From assembly GCA_003558145.1 (NCBI GenBank), contig PWMP01000103.1, positions 1 to 13,052 of the forward strand: a DNA stretch of 13,052 nt, read 5' to 3'. This document shows, one piece after another, positions 1 through 7,575 of the stretch; the stretch's first letter is position 1, and each line of letters begins with the position of its first letter. A program made the position numbers and the translations under genes. The notes under the pieces were generated by a model, which was not told where the DNA came from, made no database searches, and was given only the letters and a program-made list of their open reading frames with translations. Source of the DNA: Elusimicrobiota bacterium. Its GTDB lineage: Bacteria; CG03; SLGR01; PWQF01.

Positions 1-593
1 TAATGATGTATCCGCTTCTGCTGGCTTCAATACTGACCCTGGCAATAGTAATAGACAGGTTTAGTTATTTTAAAAAAGCCGAAGTGAATGAAGAAGAATT
101 GATTACGGGGGTTAAAGATCAGCTTCGCTCAAACGGGGCGGACGCTGCCTCGGCTTTTTGTGATCAGATAAGCGGGCCTATAGCGGCAATTCTCAAAGCA
201 GGCCTGGAAAAATTCGGGGCGGACCTGACGGTTATTGAAGAATCTTTTGAAAGGGAAGCCCTTATAGAAGTTCCCCGTTTAAAAAAATATCTTCCGGTTC
301 TTAATACGATAGCAGGAGTATCCACCCTGATAGGCTTTACCGGTACGGTTTTCGGCATGATAAGAGCTTTCCGCTCTATCGCTGCTGCCGGGACCACTTC
401 TCCGGGAATAGTAGCGGGCGGGATAGCAGAAGCGTTGACCACTACGGCAACCGGTCTTATCATCGCAATACCCTCTCTTATATTCTACTACTATTTTTCG
501 CACCGCGCCGACAGGATAATTCTTGAGGTGGAAAAAGCTTCCTACAACCTGATAGAAGAAATGGAAAAGGAGAAAAATAAAAGACATGTTTGA
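1..593 (+). CDS. exbB: ExbB/TolQ/MotA-family proton channel subunit (5' partial)
   Basis: Inner-membrane proton-channel subunit that, with ExbD, uses the proton motive force to energise TonB. The reading frame is open to the left edge. The first visible ATG (3-5) falls inside the first transmembrane segment (MYPLLLASILTLAIVIDR), so the true start lies upstream. Numbering from that ATG, a soluble cytoplasmic stretch covers about 25-95. Helix 2 contains the family signature GFTGTVFGMIRAF near 113-125. Helix 3 (about 137-168) carries AEALTTTATGLIIAIPS, the conserved Thr/Glu-containing segment of the proton pathway. The tail is charged, as usual. The stop overlaps exbD by 8 bases, indicating translational coupling, and tonB follows. 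TolQ is the main alternative, but the next two genes (ExbD type, then a true TonB) favour ExbB. Confidence 0.93.
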   Translation, partial: MMYPLLLASILTLAIVIDRFSYFKKAEVNEEELITGVKDQLRSNGADAASAFCDQISGPIAAILKAGLEKFGADLTVIEESFEREALIEVPRLKKYLPVLNTIAGVSTLIGFTGTVFGMIRAFRSIAAAGTTSPGIVAGGIAEALTTTATGLIIAIPSLIFYYYFSHRADRIILEVEKASYNLIEEMEKEKNKRHV

Positions 594-996
594 AAAATTC
601 AGAGAAAAATCTGATACGCAGAGTCTTTTCGGTATAATGGCTCCGATGGCTGACGTTGTTTTCCTTCTTCTTATTTTCTTTATGCTTACTTCGGCTTTCG
701 TACTTGAGCCGGGAATTGACATAAAACTTCCCAGGGCAGCTACGGCCGAAGATATTGCCAGACACGAGAATGTTCTAACGATAACGAGAGAGAGAACTCT
801 CCTTCTGGGTACTGAACCTGTAAGTTTTAATACTCTTGAGGACTCGCTGCGCCGGGCCTTTTCGGATGATATAAGAGCAATTCTTATTATACGTGCGGAT
901 GAAAATGTTCCTCACGGTATGGTTGTGCGTGCTCTTGATACGGCGCGCCAGGCAGGAGTTCCGGAAATGGCAATTGCCACTGAGCCGCTGCGTTAA
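586..996 (+). CDS. exbD: ExbD/TolR-family biopolymer transport protein
   Basis: Partner of ExbB in the TonB-energising inner-membrane complex. The 136-residue protein has the family layout: a short cytoplasmic N-terminus, one transmembrane helix (about 18-38) and a periplasmic domain. The helix begins MAPMADVVFLLLIFFMLTS, and D23 corresponds to the single membrane aspartate (D25 in E. coli ExbD) that carries protons. LPRA just after the helix is also family-typical. The start ATG lies inside the end of exbB. An AAGGAG-like ribosome site (567-572) is about 13 bases upstream, so coupling with exbB probably helps. tonB follows after 24 bases, which fits an exbB-exbD-tonB operon. Confidence 0.94.
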   Translation: MFEKFREKSDTQSLFGIMAPMADVVFLLLIFFMLTSAFVLEPGIDIKLPRAATAEDIARHENVLTITRERTLLLGTEPVSFNTLEDSLRRAFSDDIRAILIIRADENVPHGMVVRALDTARQAGVPEMAIATEPLR

Positions 997-1020
997 CTGT
1001 CGAGCGGGAAGGAAGACTCA

Positions 1021-1695
1021 ATGACTTTTAAAAAAAGTCTTTTTATATCTATAGCAGTTCATCTGCTTGCCCTTATTTTTATGCCGGGTTATAAAGCTTC
1101 CGTTCATGACCGGGACTGGGTTGAAGTTTCGCTGGTGAGATTCCCTGATATAAGGGAAAGAATTCCCGACTGGGTTCCGGGAGAGAGAGACCTTCCCGAA
1201 CCTTCGGCCAGGATGCCCGACGCCGACAGAATAGATATGCCCGTAGAAATCGAGGACTATTTCAGTGACATTCCCGTAACTCAGGCCCGGCCGGAAGTAA
1301 GAGAAGATGTTTTTCCCAGGGTTGACCCTGCCAGGGAAAGAGACCCGGAACCCAGAAGACTCCCGGGCCGCAGGGACAGGGTAGGGCCTGTGCCGGAAGA
1401 AGGTGAAGATGAGCATTTCACTCTTACGGGTCCGGTTGCCCGCCGGGAAGTTATAAGAAGGGTATATCCCGAATATCCACAGTGGGCGCAGGAACAGGGT
1501 ATAGAAGGTTCACTTAAGTTAAGGTTTTGGGTATCGCCCCAGGGAATAATTGAGAGAGTGGAACTTGAAAGTACTTCCGGTTATCCGGAAATGGATTCCA
1601 GGGCCATTGAAGCTATGAAAAAATGGCTTTTCGAGCCGGAGGATTCAGAGGAGTTGCAGTGGGGAACAATAACTATAAGATATTCCTTGAGGTAG
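1021..1695 (+). CDS. tonB: TonB energy-transducing periplasmic-spanning protein
   Basis: Transfers energy from ExbBD to outer-membrane TonB-dependent transporters. A single N-terminal anchor (about 5-21) contains S10 and H14 in the SxxxH arrangement known from the TonB membrane helix. Residues 26-140 form a Pro/Arg/Asp/Glu-rich spacer without the usual Pro-Lys and Glu-Pro repeats. The C-terminal TonB domain (about 140-224) has the classic YPEYPQWAQEQGIEG, the RFWVSPQG strand and the KKWLFEP motif. A good ribosome site (GGAAGGA, 1007-1013) sits 7 bases before ATG 1021. No lysine occurs between K25 and K166, although arginine is frequent. The gene overlaps the next one by 37 bases under the GTG start chosen there. 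The receptor(s) it serves are not in this window. Confidence 0.93.
   Translation: MTFKKSLFISIAVHLLALIFMPGYKASVHDRDWVEVSLVRFPDIRERIPDWVPGERDLPEPSARMPDADRIDMPVEIEDYFSDIPVTQARPEVREDVFPRVDPARERDPEPRRLPGRRDRVGPVPEEGEDEHFTLTGPVARREVIRRVYPEYPQWAQEQGIEGSLKLRFWVSPQGIIERVELESTSGYPEMDSRAIEAMKKWLFEPEDSEELQWGTITIRYSLR
1647..1653 (+). promoter_or_regulatory. Ribosome binding site deciding a GTG start for the monophosphatase gene
   Basis: AGAGGAG lies inside the 3' end of tonB, five bases upstream of an in-frame GTG at 1659-1661. No comparable site precedes the upstream ATG at 1623, and the residues encoded between 1623 and 1659 do not resemble the family N-terminus. I therefore take GTG 1659 as the start of the downstream gene. 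Confidence 0.65.
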
Positions 1696-2450
1696 CCTGC
1701 CGGGTTTCTTCGGGAGCTGCCGGTATTTTACTGGATAGTTTTCGCTCCGGTCATAAAATAGATTACAAAGGCGCCATAGACCTTGTAACTGAAATGGACC
1801 ACCGTAGCGAAGAATTTATTGTTTCTGAACTTGAAAAAAAATTTCCCTCTCATACTATACTGGCCGAAGAGGATACTCATAAGAAAAAAGAATCTCCGTT
1901 CACCTGGATTGTAGACCCTCTTGACGGGACTACAAACTATGCACACGGATTTGGTTTTTTTGCTGTGTCCATAGCTTTGCATAAAAAGGATGAGGGAGTA
2001 ATAGCAGGCGTAGTAAACGCTCCGTATCTGCGGGAAACTTACAGCGCGGTAAAGTCAGGGGGTTCATATCTGAACGGGAAAAAAATAGAGGTGAGCAGTG
2101 CCTCAACCCTGAATGAATCAATGCTGGCAACCGGATTCCCTTATGATATAAGAGAATCGGGTGACAATATTGACTACTTCAAGCGATTCCTGCTAAAATC
2201 CAGGGCAGTTCGCCGGCCGGGCGCTGCAGCCATCGATTTATGTCTTGTAGCATCGGGAGTATTTGACGGTTTCTGGGAGTTGAAACTGTCCCCCTGGGAT
2301 ATGGCTGCCGGCAGCCTTATCGTAAGTGAAGCCGGAGGGGAAATAAGTGGTTTTAAGGGCAGAAAGTTTAATCTTTACGGAGGCGAAATACTTGCTTCAA
2401 ACGGCAGGATTCACGATGATATGATAGAGGTGCTTAATTCAGATGAGTAA
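1659..2450 (+). CDS. suhB: Inositol-1-monophosphatase family protein (SuhB-like)
   Basis: Mg2+-dependent sugar/inositol phosphate phosphatase of the FIG superfamily. From GTG 1659 the protein is 263 residues, matching the usual length (E. coli SuhB 267). Metal-binding motifs are complete: E71 in AEED, WIVDPLDGTTNY with D86 and D89, and WDMAAG with D214. These correspond to E67, D84, D87 and D212 of E. coli SuhB. The N-terminal DLVTEMD stretch is also family-typical. An ATG at 1623 would add 12 residues that read as a shadow of tonB. The gene overlaps tonB by 37 bases and trxB by 8. The substrate cannot be read from sequence: inositol phosphate hydrolysis, another sugar phosphate, or a SuhB-type role with the transcription machinery are all possible. 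The gene symbol is by similarity only. Confidence 0.9.
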   Translation: MGNNNYKIFLEVACRVSSGAAGILLDSFRSGHKIDYKGAIDLVTEMDHRSEEFIVSELEKKFPSHTILAEEDTHKKKESPFTWIVDPLDGTTNYAHGFGFFAVSIALHKKDEGVIAGVVNAPYLRETYSAVKSGGSYLNGKKIEVSSASTLNESMLATGFPYDIRESGDNIDYFKRFLLKSRAVRRPGAAAIDLCLVASGVFDGFWELKLSPWDMAAGSLIVSEAGGEISGFKGRKFNLYGGEILASNGRIHDDMIEVLNSDE

Positions 2451-3369
2451 AGAAAAAGATATAATAATAGCGGGTGGCGGCCCCGCCGGGCTTACAGCGG
2501 CGATGTACGCTTCAAGAGCAGGAATGAATACTCTTGTCCTTGAAAAAGCAATGACCGGAGGACAGCTGTGGATGAGCGAGAAAATAGAAAACTATCCTGG
2601 CTATGCTGAAGGAATTGAAAGTTTTAATCTTGCGCAGAATATGGAAAAACAGGCAAAGAATTTCGGAGCCGAAATAATAAAGGATGAAATAACGGATATT
2701 AAGAAAGATAAAGAAGTCCTGACTCTTAAAACTGCGTCTTCCAAAAAATACCGGGCGCCGGCGGTGATAGTATGCAGCGGCGTCCGGATGAAAAAACTTG
2801 ATATTCCCGGCGAATCGCAGCTTACAGGAAAAGGAGTATCTTATTGCGCTGTTTGTGACGGTCCGCTTTTTCGGGATAAGGATGTCGCGGTCATAGGGGG
2901 AGGCAATACTGCCTGCGAAGAGGCGCTTTACCTTACTCGTTTTGCTTCAAAAATTTACCTTATACACCGTCGCGGCAGTTTGCGGGCTGTCAGGAGTATC
3001 ACCGAAAAAGCTGAAAAAAATAAAAAAATCAGACTTTTCCTTAATGAAGAAGTAAAGCAGATACAGGGAAAAGAACGTACTGAAGGCTTAATACTTAAAA
3101 GCGGTAAAAAAATAGATGTGGAGGGGGTTTTTATTTTTATAGGTTACAGCCCCGCTGCAGGTTGGATAGAAAATTTTGTAAAAACTGAAAAAGGATTTAT
3201 AATAACCGATACGGATTTCAAAAGCTCACAGGAAGGTGTTTTTGCGGCCGGAGACTGCCGTTACGGAGCTTTCAGACAGGTCGTTTCGGCGTGCGGCGAG
3301 GGAGCCGCGGCCGCAGAAAACGCCAGAAAATATGTAGAAAAACTGAAAGGAACGTCATATGATTGGTGA
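2443..3369 (+). CDS. trxB: Thioredoxin-disulfide reductase
   Basis: Cytosolic NADPH- and FAD-dependent flavoenzyme that reduces thioredoxin. The 308-residue length is standard. The FAD-binding GGGPAG is at 11-16. The redox-active pair C135/C138 lies in CAVCDG (CATCDG in most homologues). The NADPH site GGGNTACEEA is at 152-161. HRRGSLRA at 175-182 carries the arginines associated with NADPH preference. The second FAD contact FAAGD ends at 271. The start ATG overlaps the preceding stop by 8 bases, and the gene overlaps apgM by 11. No thioredoxin gene is adjacent. Ferredoxin-type or other low-molecular-weight reductases share this fold, but the intact NADPH motif makes a conventional TrxB most likely. 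Confidence 0.92.
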   Translation: MSKEKDIIIAGGGPAGLTAAMYASRAGMNTLVLEKAMTGGQLWMSEKIENYPGYAEGIESFNLAQNMEKQAKNFGAEIIKDEITDIKKDKEVLTLKTASSKKYRAPAVIVCSGVRMKKLDIPGESQLTGKGVSYCAVCDGPLFRDKDVAVIGGGNTACEEALYLTRFASKIYLIHRRGSLRAVRSITEKAEKNKKIRLFLNEEVKQIQGKERTEGLILKSGKKIDVEGVFIFIGYSPAAGWIENFVKTEKGFIITDTDFKSSQEGVFAAGDCRYGAFRQVVSACGEGAAAAENARKYVEKLKGTSYDW

Positions 3370-4564
3370 AAAGATTAAAAATCTTATTCAGCAGAATGAG
3401 TCAAAAATAGTACTCGTGGTTATGGACGGTGTGGGAGACATATCGGGAAATGACGGTAAAACGGCACTTGAACAAGCACGTACTCCCGCCCTGGACCGCC
3501 TGGCTGCAGTTTCGGAACTTGGGCTGACAATACCGGTTGATATAGGGATAACGCCCGGCAGCGGTCCGGCCCATATATCTCTTTTCGGATATGATCCCGT
3601 TCAGCATGAAGTAGGCAGGGGAGTGCTTGAAGCCCTTGGAATAGGATTGACCCTTGAAAAAGAAAATCTGGCAGCAAGGGCTAATTTTGCTACCCGCACT
3701 CCGGATGGAATAATTACAGACCGCAGGGCAGGAAGAATTCCTACGGAGGAAAACGAAAGGCTTTGTGCAATTCTGGGAAAAAATATTAAAAAGATTAAGG
3801 ATGTTGAAGTAAATGTTTATCCCGGAAAGGAGCACAGGTTCGTAGTTGTTTTCAAAGGGAAAGAACTATTCGGTAACCTGTATGATGCCGATCCCCAGGA
3901 AGCCGGAAAAAAAGAAAAATTAGTACAGGCTGCAGATAAAAAATCGGAGAGGGCGGCAGCCGTTGCAAACGAATTCATAAAGGAAGTAAACCGGGTAATT
4001 GCTGATGAATATCCTGCAAATACCTGTCTTCTTCGCGGAATGGCCAATCCGCCCGAGATTGAAAAATTCGGTGATTTGTACGGCCTCAAATCCTGTGCTA
4101 TTGCTACGTATCCAATGTATAAAGGCCTTTCCCGCCTCGTGGGGATGGATATTAAAGAAGGACTTGTAAGCATTGAAGATGAAGTGAAAGAACTTGAAAA
4201 ATCATATAAGGAATATGATTTTTTCTATATTCATGTTAAAAAAACCGACTCATACGGTGAAGACGGCAAACTTGAAGAAAAAATAGCTGTTATAGAAGAA
4301 TTTGATTCCTGCCTTGAAAAAATAACGGAATTAAACCCTGAAGTTTTGTGCATAACAGCCGATCACAGTACTCCGGCTGCTATGAAATCCCACTCATGGC
4401 ACCCCTGCCCGTTTTTAATTAAAAGCAGGTTCTGCAGGTTTACAGGGGAAGAAGGGTTCAGTGAAAAAGAATGCGCTTCCGGATCCCTGGGAACATTTAT
4501 GGCCAAAGACGCTATGCAGCTTATGCTTGCTCATGCCGGCAGGCTGAAGAAATTCGGTGCGTGA
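3359..4564 (+). CDS. apgM: 2,3-bisphosphoglycerate-independent phosphoglycerate mutase, ApgM type
   Basis: Interconverts 3-phosphoglycerate and 2-phosphoglycerate, the step before enolase, which is encoded at 11217-12500. The alkaline-phosphatase-superfamily metal site begins VMDGVGD with D23. GITPGSGPAHISLFGYDP (63-80) contains the likely phosphorylated Ser68. The C-terminal metal motif TADHSTP is at 333-339, followed by SHSWHPCP. The 401-residue length fits the archaeal/bacterial ApgM family and is shorter than GpmI (about 510). An AAAGG ribosome site (3346-3350) precedes ATG 3359, which overlaps trxB by 11 bases. The ApgM family is related to phosphonopyruvate decarboxylase-like annotations, but nothing here suggests phosphonate metabolism. 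This closes the first gene run. Confidence 0.92.
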   Translation: MIGEKIKNLIQQNESKIVLVVMDGVGDISGNDGKTALEQARTPALDRLAAVSELGLTIPVDIGITPGSGPAHISLFGYDPVQHEVGRGVLEALGIGLTLEKENLAARANFATRTPDGIITDRRAGRIPTEENERLCAILGKNIKKIKDVEVNVYPGKEHRFVVVFKGKELFGNLYDADPQEAGKKEKLVQAADKKSERAAAVANEFIKEVNRVIADEYPANTCLLRGMANPPEIEKFGDLYGLKSCAIATYPMYKGLSRLVGMDIKEGLVSIEDEVKELEKSYKEYDFFYIHVKKTDSYGEDGKLEEKIAVIEEFDSCLEKITELNPEVLCITADHSTPAAMKSHSWHPCPFLIKSRFCRFTGEEGFSEKECASGSLGTFMAKDAMQLMLAHAGRLKKFGA

Positions 4565-4579
4565 GAATTACCGTGTTTC

Positions 4580-4608
4580 TTGAATATACACATGTTTTAT
4601 GTTATCAT
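4580..4608 (+). promoter_or_regulatory. Sigma-70-like promoter upstream of the parvulin operon
   Basis: TTGAAT (4580-4585) and TATCAT (4603-4608) are separated by 17 bases, in the only sizeable gap (72 bases) between apgM and the next gene. Transcription would start near 4614-4616, about 20 bases before ATG 4637. The ribosome site in that short leader is weak (GGAAGAG at 4616-4622 is rather far upstream). Found by eye. Confidence 0.5.
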
Positions 4609-4636
4609 AATTCCCGGAAGAGTTTGTTAGAAATTT

Positions 4637-5518
4637 ATGAGAGTTATTAAACATAATAAAAATATTATTCTTACGGCTTTGGCGGTTTTAACGTTATCCT
4701 TTGTCGTTTTTTACGGCTGCTCCCGTCGTGAGGAAGTTGTAGCTTATGTGGGAAGGCGCAGAATAACTGTTAGTGATTTTAAAAGAAGAGTGGATGATCT
4801 CCCGCGCTACTATGTAGGTTTTATAGCCTCCGAAGGGGGAAAACGACAGTATCTTTCCGGAATGATAAGAGAAGAAGCCCTGCTTGAAAAAAGCCGTCAT
4901 TTCAATATTCGTTCCAGGCCCGATGTCATACGCAAGGTTGAGGAGGCCCGCCGGGCCGTTCTTTTAAACGAAGCGGTAAGGTACCTGATGAATGAAAAAA
5001 TAAATATTTCGGATCAGGAAATAAGAGATTTTTACGAAAGGAAAAGGGATGATTTTGAAAGCCCCCGCCAGCTTAAACTCAATCATATACTTTTAGAGAA
5101 AGAAGAAACTGCCAGCCAGGTTCTTGAAAATATCCGCCGCGGGCAAAACTTTGAACGCCTGGCCCGGGAATATTCCATTGATACCATTACAGCAGTTAAC
5201 GGAGGAGACTTGGGCTATGTGAGCCGGGGAGAACTGAGCGAACTGGCGCCTCAGATAGAAGATGCGGCTTTTAGTCTTCAGCGTGTAGGAGAAACAAGCG
5301 ATATTGTAAAGAGCCCGTTTGGATATCATATACTCAAGTTGACCGGCCGCAGGGAAGGAAGGCGAAGAACTTTCGAAGAAGCCCGGGAAGAAATAAGAGA
5401 TACCCTGCAGAGACAAAAATTTAACGAACTTCTTGACAGCTACGAAAGAGACCTTAATGTAAGAGTAAATTATGATATACTTGACAGTATTATATTGGAT
5501 ATAGATTATGAATTTTAA
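4637..5518 (+). CDS. PpiC-domain peptidyl-prolyl isomerase, putative lipoprotein
   Basis: Exported chaperone/isomerase of the parvulin family. Residues 9-27 form a hydrophobic signal ending VVFYGC. C28 is the only cysteine, and the sequence after it is charged, so this is probably a lipoprotein with a non-ideal lipobox (F at -3, Y at -2). A SurA/PrsA-like helical N-region spans about 33-135. One parvulin domain spans about 145-238, with LNHILLEKEE (H150), NGGDLGYVSRGEL and the closing PFGYHILKL motif. A charged helix (240-275) follows. The mature part is strikingly arginine-rich. It is the first gene after the 4580-4608 promoter and overlaps the next parvulin gene by 11 bases. It resembles PrsA/PpiD/SurA relatives without matching one specifically. 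Confidence 0.85.
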   Translation: MRVIKHNKNIILTALAVLTLSFVVFYGCSRREEVVAYVGRRRITVSDFKRRVDDLPRYYVGFIASEGGKRQYLSGMIREEALLEKSRHFNIRSRPDVIRKVEEARRAVLLNEAVRYLMNEKINISDQEIRDFYERKRDDFESPRQLKLNHILLEKEETASQVLENIRRGQNFERLAREYSIDTITAVNGGDLGYVSRGELSELAPQIEDAAFSLQRVGETSDIVKSPFGYHILKLTGRREGRRRTFEEAREEIRDTLQRQKFNELLDSYERDLNVRVNYDILDSIILDIDYEF

Positions 5519-6485
5519 AAAAATATATAAAAAAGCAGCATTTTTTAGTGGGTTTCTCATAGTTGCCGTATTATTGCCCGTTGACGCACAGAGGAGAGCT
5601 CTGGACAGAACTGTTGCCAGGGTTAACGGTGAGGTTATAATGCTTTCCGAGCTGAGGGAACGTTTGGAGCCTTTTATTAGCGAGTACTCCGACTTGTTTT
5701 TTGAAGAAAACATGGAAGCGGGGATAGAAGATATTGAAAGGGAAGTACTTGACCGGATGATTGATGAAATTCTCCTGGCCAGAAAAGCCCGCGAAATGGA
5801 CTTGCAGGTAACAGAAGCAGATATTGAAAGGGGCATTCAGGAAATCAGGAGCCAGTTCCGCTCCGAAAAGGAGTTTCTTGATGAAATGGACAGGCAGGGT
5901 TTTACCGAAGAGACTTTCCGCGGTGACGTTGCGGACCAGATAAGGGTTATTAGACTTATAGAAAGAGAAGTCCAATCCAGAATTTCTCCGCCCAGCCAGG
6001 AGGATGCTCTTAAATATTACGAAGAAAACCGCGACCGTATGGTAGAACCCGAAAGAATAAGAGCCAGGCATATACTTATTACAACAGAAGATAAAACAGA
6101 AGATGAGGCCCTCCGTATGATAAACGAAATTTATGAAAAAGCTGCAGCGAATCCGGATGAATTCAGCGAATTGGCAAGAAACTTTTCAGAAGGCCCTACC
6201 GCTCCTTACGGCGGAGACCTTGGTTATTTCGCCAGAGAGGAAATGGTTGAGGATTTCGCTGATGCCGCTTTTTCCCTGGAAATAGGTCAGATAAGTAAAC
6301 CTGTCAATACCAGATTCGGATACCACATCATAAAAGTGCTCGGCCGCCGTGCCGCTGAAAGAAGGGCTTTTGACGAAATGAAAGACACTCTTATGCAGTA
6401 TCTCTACCAGATGCGCATGGAGGATGAATACAGCGGTTTTTTACAGAGACTCAGGGAAGAAGCAAATATAGAAATTACCCTCTGA
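5508..6485 (+). CDS. surA: SurA-like periplasmic peptidyl-prolyl isomerase/chaperone
   Basis: Periplasmic folding factor, probably for outer-membrane proteins. Residues 1-27 make a signal peptide with a plausible signal-peptidase I site after VDA. A SurA N-terminal domain follows (about 34-160), starting TVARVNGEVIMLSEL. A single parvulin domain spans about 183-280, with RARHILITTE (H188), YGGDLGYF and TRFGYHIIKVLGRR. A C-terminal helix (285-318) packs with the N-domain in this family. E. coli SurA has two parvulin domains and 428 residues; this 325-residue version has one. In the mature part I count about 35 Arg against 8 Lys. The start overlaps the upstream parvulin gene by 11 bases. pdxA and rsmA lie downstream as in the E. 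coli surA operon, which supports the name. Confidence 0.87.
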   Translation: MNFKKIYKKAAFFSGFLIVAVLLPVDAQRRALDRTVARVNGEVIMLSELRERLEPFISEYSDLFFEENMEAGIEDIEREVLDRMIDEILLARKAREMDLQVTEADIERGIQEIRSQFRSEKEFLDEMDRQGFTEETFRGDVADQIRVIRLIEREVQSRISPPSQEDALKYYEENRDRMVEPERIRARHILITTEDKTEDEALRMINEIYEKAAANPDEFSELARNFSEGPTAPYGGDLGYFAREEMVEDFADAAFSLEIGQISKPVNTRFGYHIIKVLGRRAAERRAFDEMKDTLMQYLYQMRMEDEYSGFLQRLREEANIEITL

Positions 6486-6486
6486 T

Positions 6487-7566
6487 ATGAAACCGAAGCA
6501 TCCGCTTCTGAAAGAATACTTCTATCCCGAAAAGGAAATTGGAAAACTCATCCGTCTTTTTAAAAAAGGGGAATTTAAAGAAAAAGACAATATAGTAAAA
6601 GGGGACATAACTATCCCTGCCGATGAAACATTTCCCCCTCTTCCGGATAAAAATTCCAGCCGGTACAGAGAACTGTATTCAATAGGAAGGCAGGCCATTG
6701 AAAAAGGGCAGCTGGCTGCTGCCGTACTGAACGGAGGAATGGCTACAAGGTTTGGGGGCGTAGTTAAAGGAATTGTCGAAGTTTTTAATTCCAAAAGCTT
6801 CCTTCAGCTGAAAGTAACGGGCGCCGCCGCCGTTTCCGAAAACATAAAAATTTATATTATGAATTCCTTTTCAACAGACACTAAGACCCTTCAACACTTT
6901 GAGGAAAATAATTATTTCGATTTAAAAGAAAAAATAAGGTTTTTAAACCAATTCATAGCACCCCGGCTGACGCCGTCGGGTGATTTCTATAAAAATGCAG
7001 AAAGTAAAGAATCTTTCTACGGTCCCGGACACGGAGATTTTCCTTATGCTTTCAGCAAAAGCGGCTGCCTTGATGAATTCATTTCAGAAGGCGGAAAATA
7101 CATTTTTCTTTCTAATGTTGATAATCTTGGAGCCAAGGTGGAACCTGCAATACTTGGGATGCATATTGCAAGTAAAAAAGAACTTAGCGCAGAAGTCGCG
7201 CACAAGGATCCCGATGATGAGGGTGGCGCCCCTCTTATAGTAAACGGCAGGCTTCAGCTTGTGGAAGCGCTTAGTTTTCCGGAAGATTTTGATCAATCGC
7301 GCGTACCGGTTTTTAACTGCAATTCATACTGGATAAATGCCGAAAGCCTTAAAAAGAAAGTTGAATTGCCGTGGTACCTTGTAAAGAAAAAAATTAACGA
7401 TGAAACTGTAGTGCAGTTTGAACATATATGCGGAGATCTTACAAAACTTCTTGACAGCGGATTTATTAAAGTAAGCCGCAAAGACAGATTCCTTCCGGTT
7501 AAAAGGCCAGAGGACCTGCACAAAAATATCGACCGGCTTAAAGAGGCCACTGCCTTTCAGGAATAA
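6487..7566 (+). CDS. UTP--glucose-1-phosphate (UDP-sugar) uridylyltransferase, UDPGP family
   Basis: Makes UDP-sugar, most likely UDP-glucose, from UTP and sugar-1-phosphate. It belongs to the eukaryotic-type UDPGP family rather than the bacterial GalU family. The nucleotide loop LNGGMATRFGG is at 81-91, with K94 after it. GPGHGD (179-184) and the family hallmark NVDNLGA (210-216), with the metal aspartate D212, are present. EVAHK (236-240) follows. At 359 residues it is shorter than eukaryotic UGPases (about 470-510) and probably lacks the C-terminal beta-helix domain. The start is one base after the surA stop and has no clear ribosome site, so translation is probably coupled. A phosphoglucomutase that could supply glucose-1-phosphate is encoded at 9718-11139. 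UDP-N-acetylhexosamine or another sugar remains possible. Confidence 0.85.
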   Translation: MKPKHPLLKEYFYPEKEIGKLIRLFKKGEFKEKDNIVKGDITIPADETFPPLPDKNSSRYRELYSIGRQAIEKGQLAAAVLNGGMATRFGGVVKGIVEVFNSKSFLQLKVTGAAAVSENIKIYIMNSFSTDTKTLQHFEENNYFDLKEKIRFLNQFIAPRLTPSGDFYKNAESKESFYGPGHGDFPYAFSKSGCLDEFISEGGKYIFLSNVDNLGAKVEPAILGMHIASKKELSAEVAHKDPDDEGGAPLIVNGRLQLVEALSFPEDFDQSRVPVFNCNSYWINAESLKKKVELPWYLVKKKINDETVVQFEHICGDLTKLLDSGFIKVSRKDRFLPVKRPEDLHKNIDRLKEATAFQE

Positions 7567-7575
7567 AAACGATTA

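Noticed and set aside
3..5. ATG at position 3 as the true exbB start
   Set aside because: It falls inside the first transmembrane segment of the family and the frame is open to the window edge, so the gene is cut by the window.
279..722. Long minus-strand frame opposite exbB/exbD
   Set aside because: It is antisense to two clearly conserved genes, its translation shows no family motifs and it has no ribosome site. It is a shadow of + strand coding.
1623..1658. ATG 1623 as the start of the monophosphatase gene
   Set aside because: No good ribosome site precedes it and the extra residues match no family N-terminus. GTG 1659 with AGAGGAG is better.
5093..5836. 247-codon minus-strand frame across the two parvulin genes
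   Set aside because: Both + strand genes carry full family motifs. The antisense product is low-complexity (serine/isoleucine-rich), as expected from reverse-reading conserved codons.
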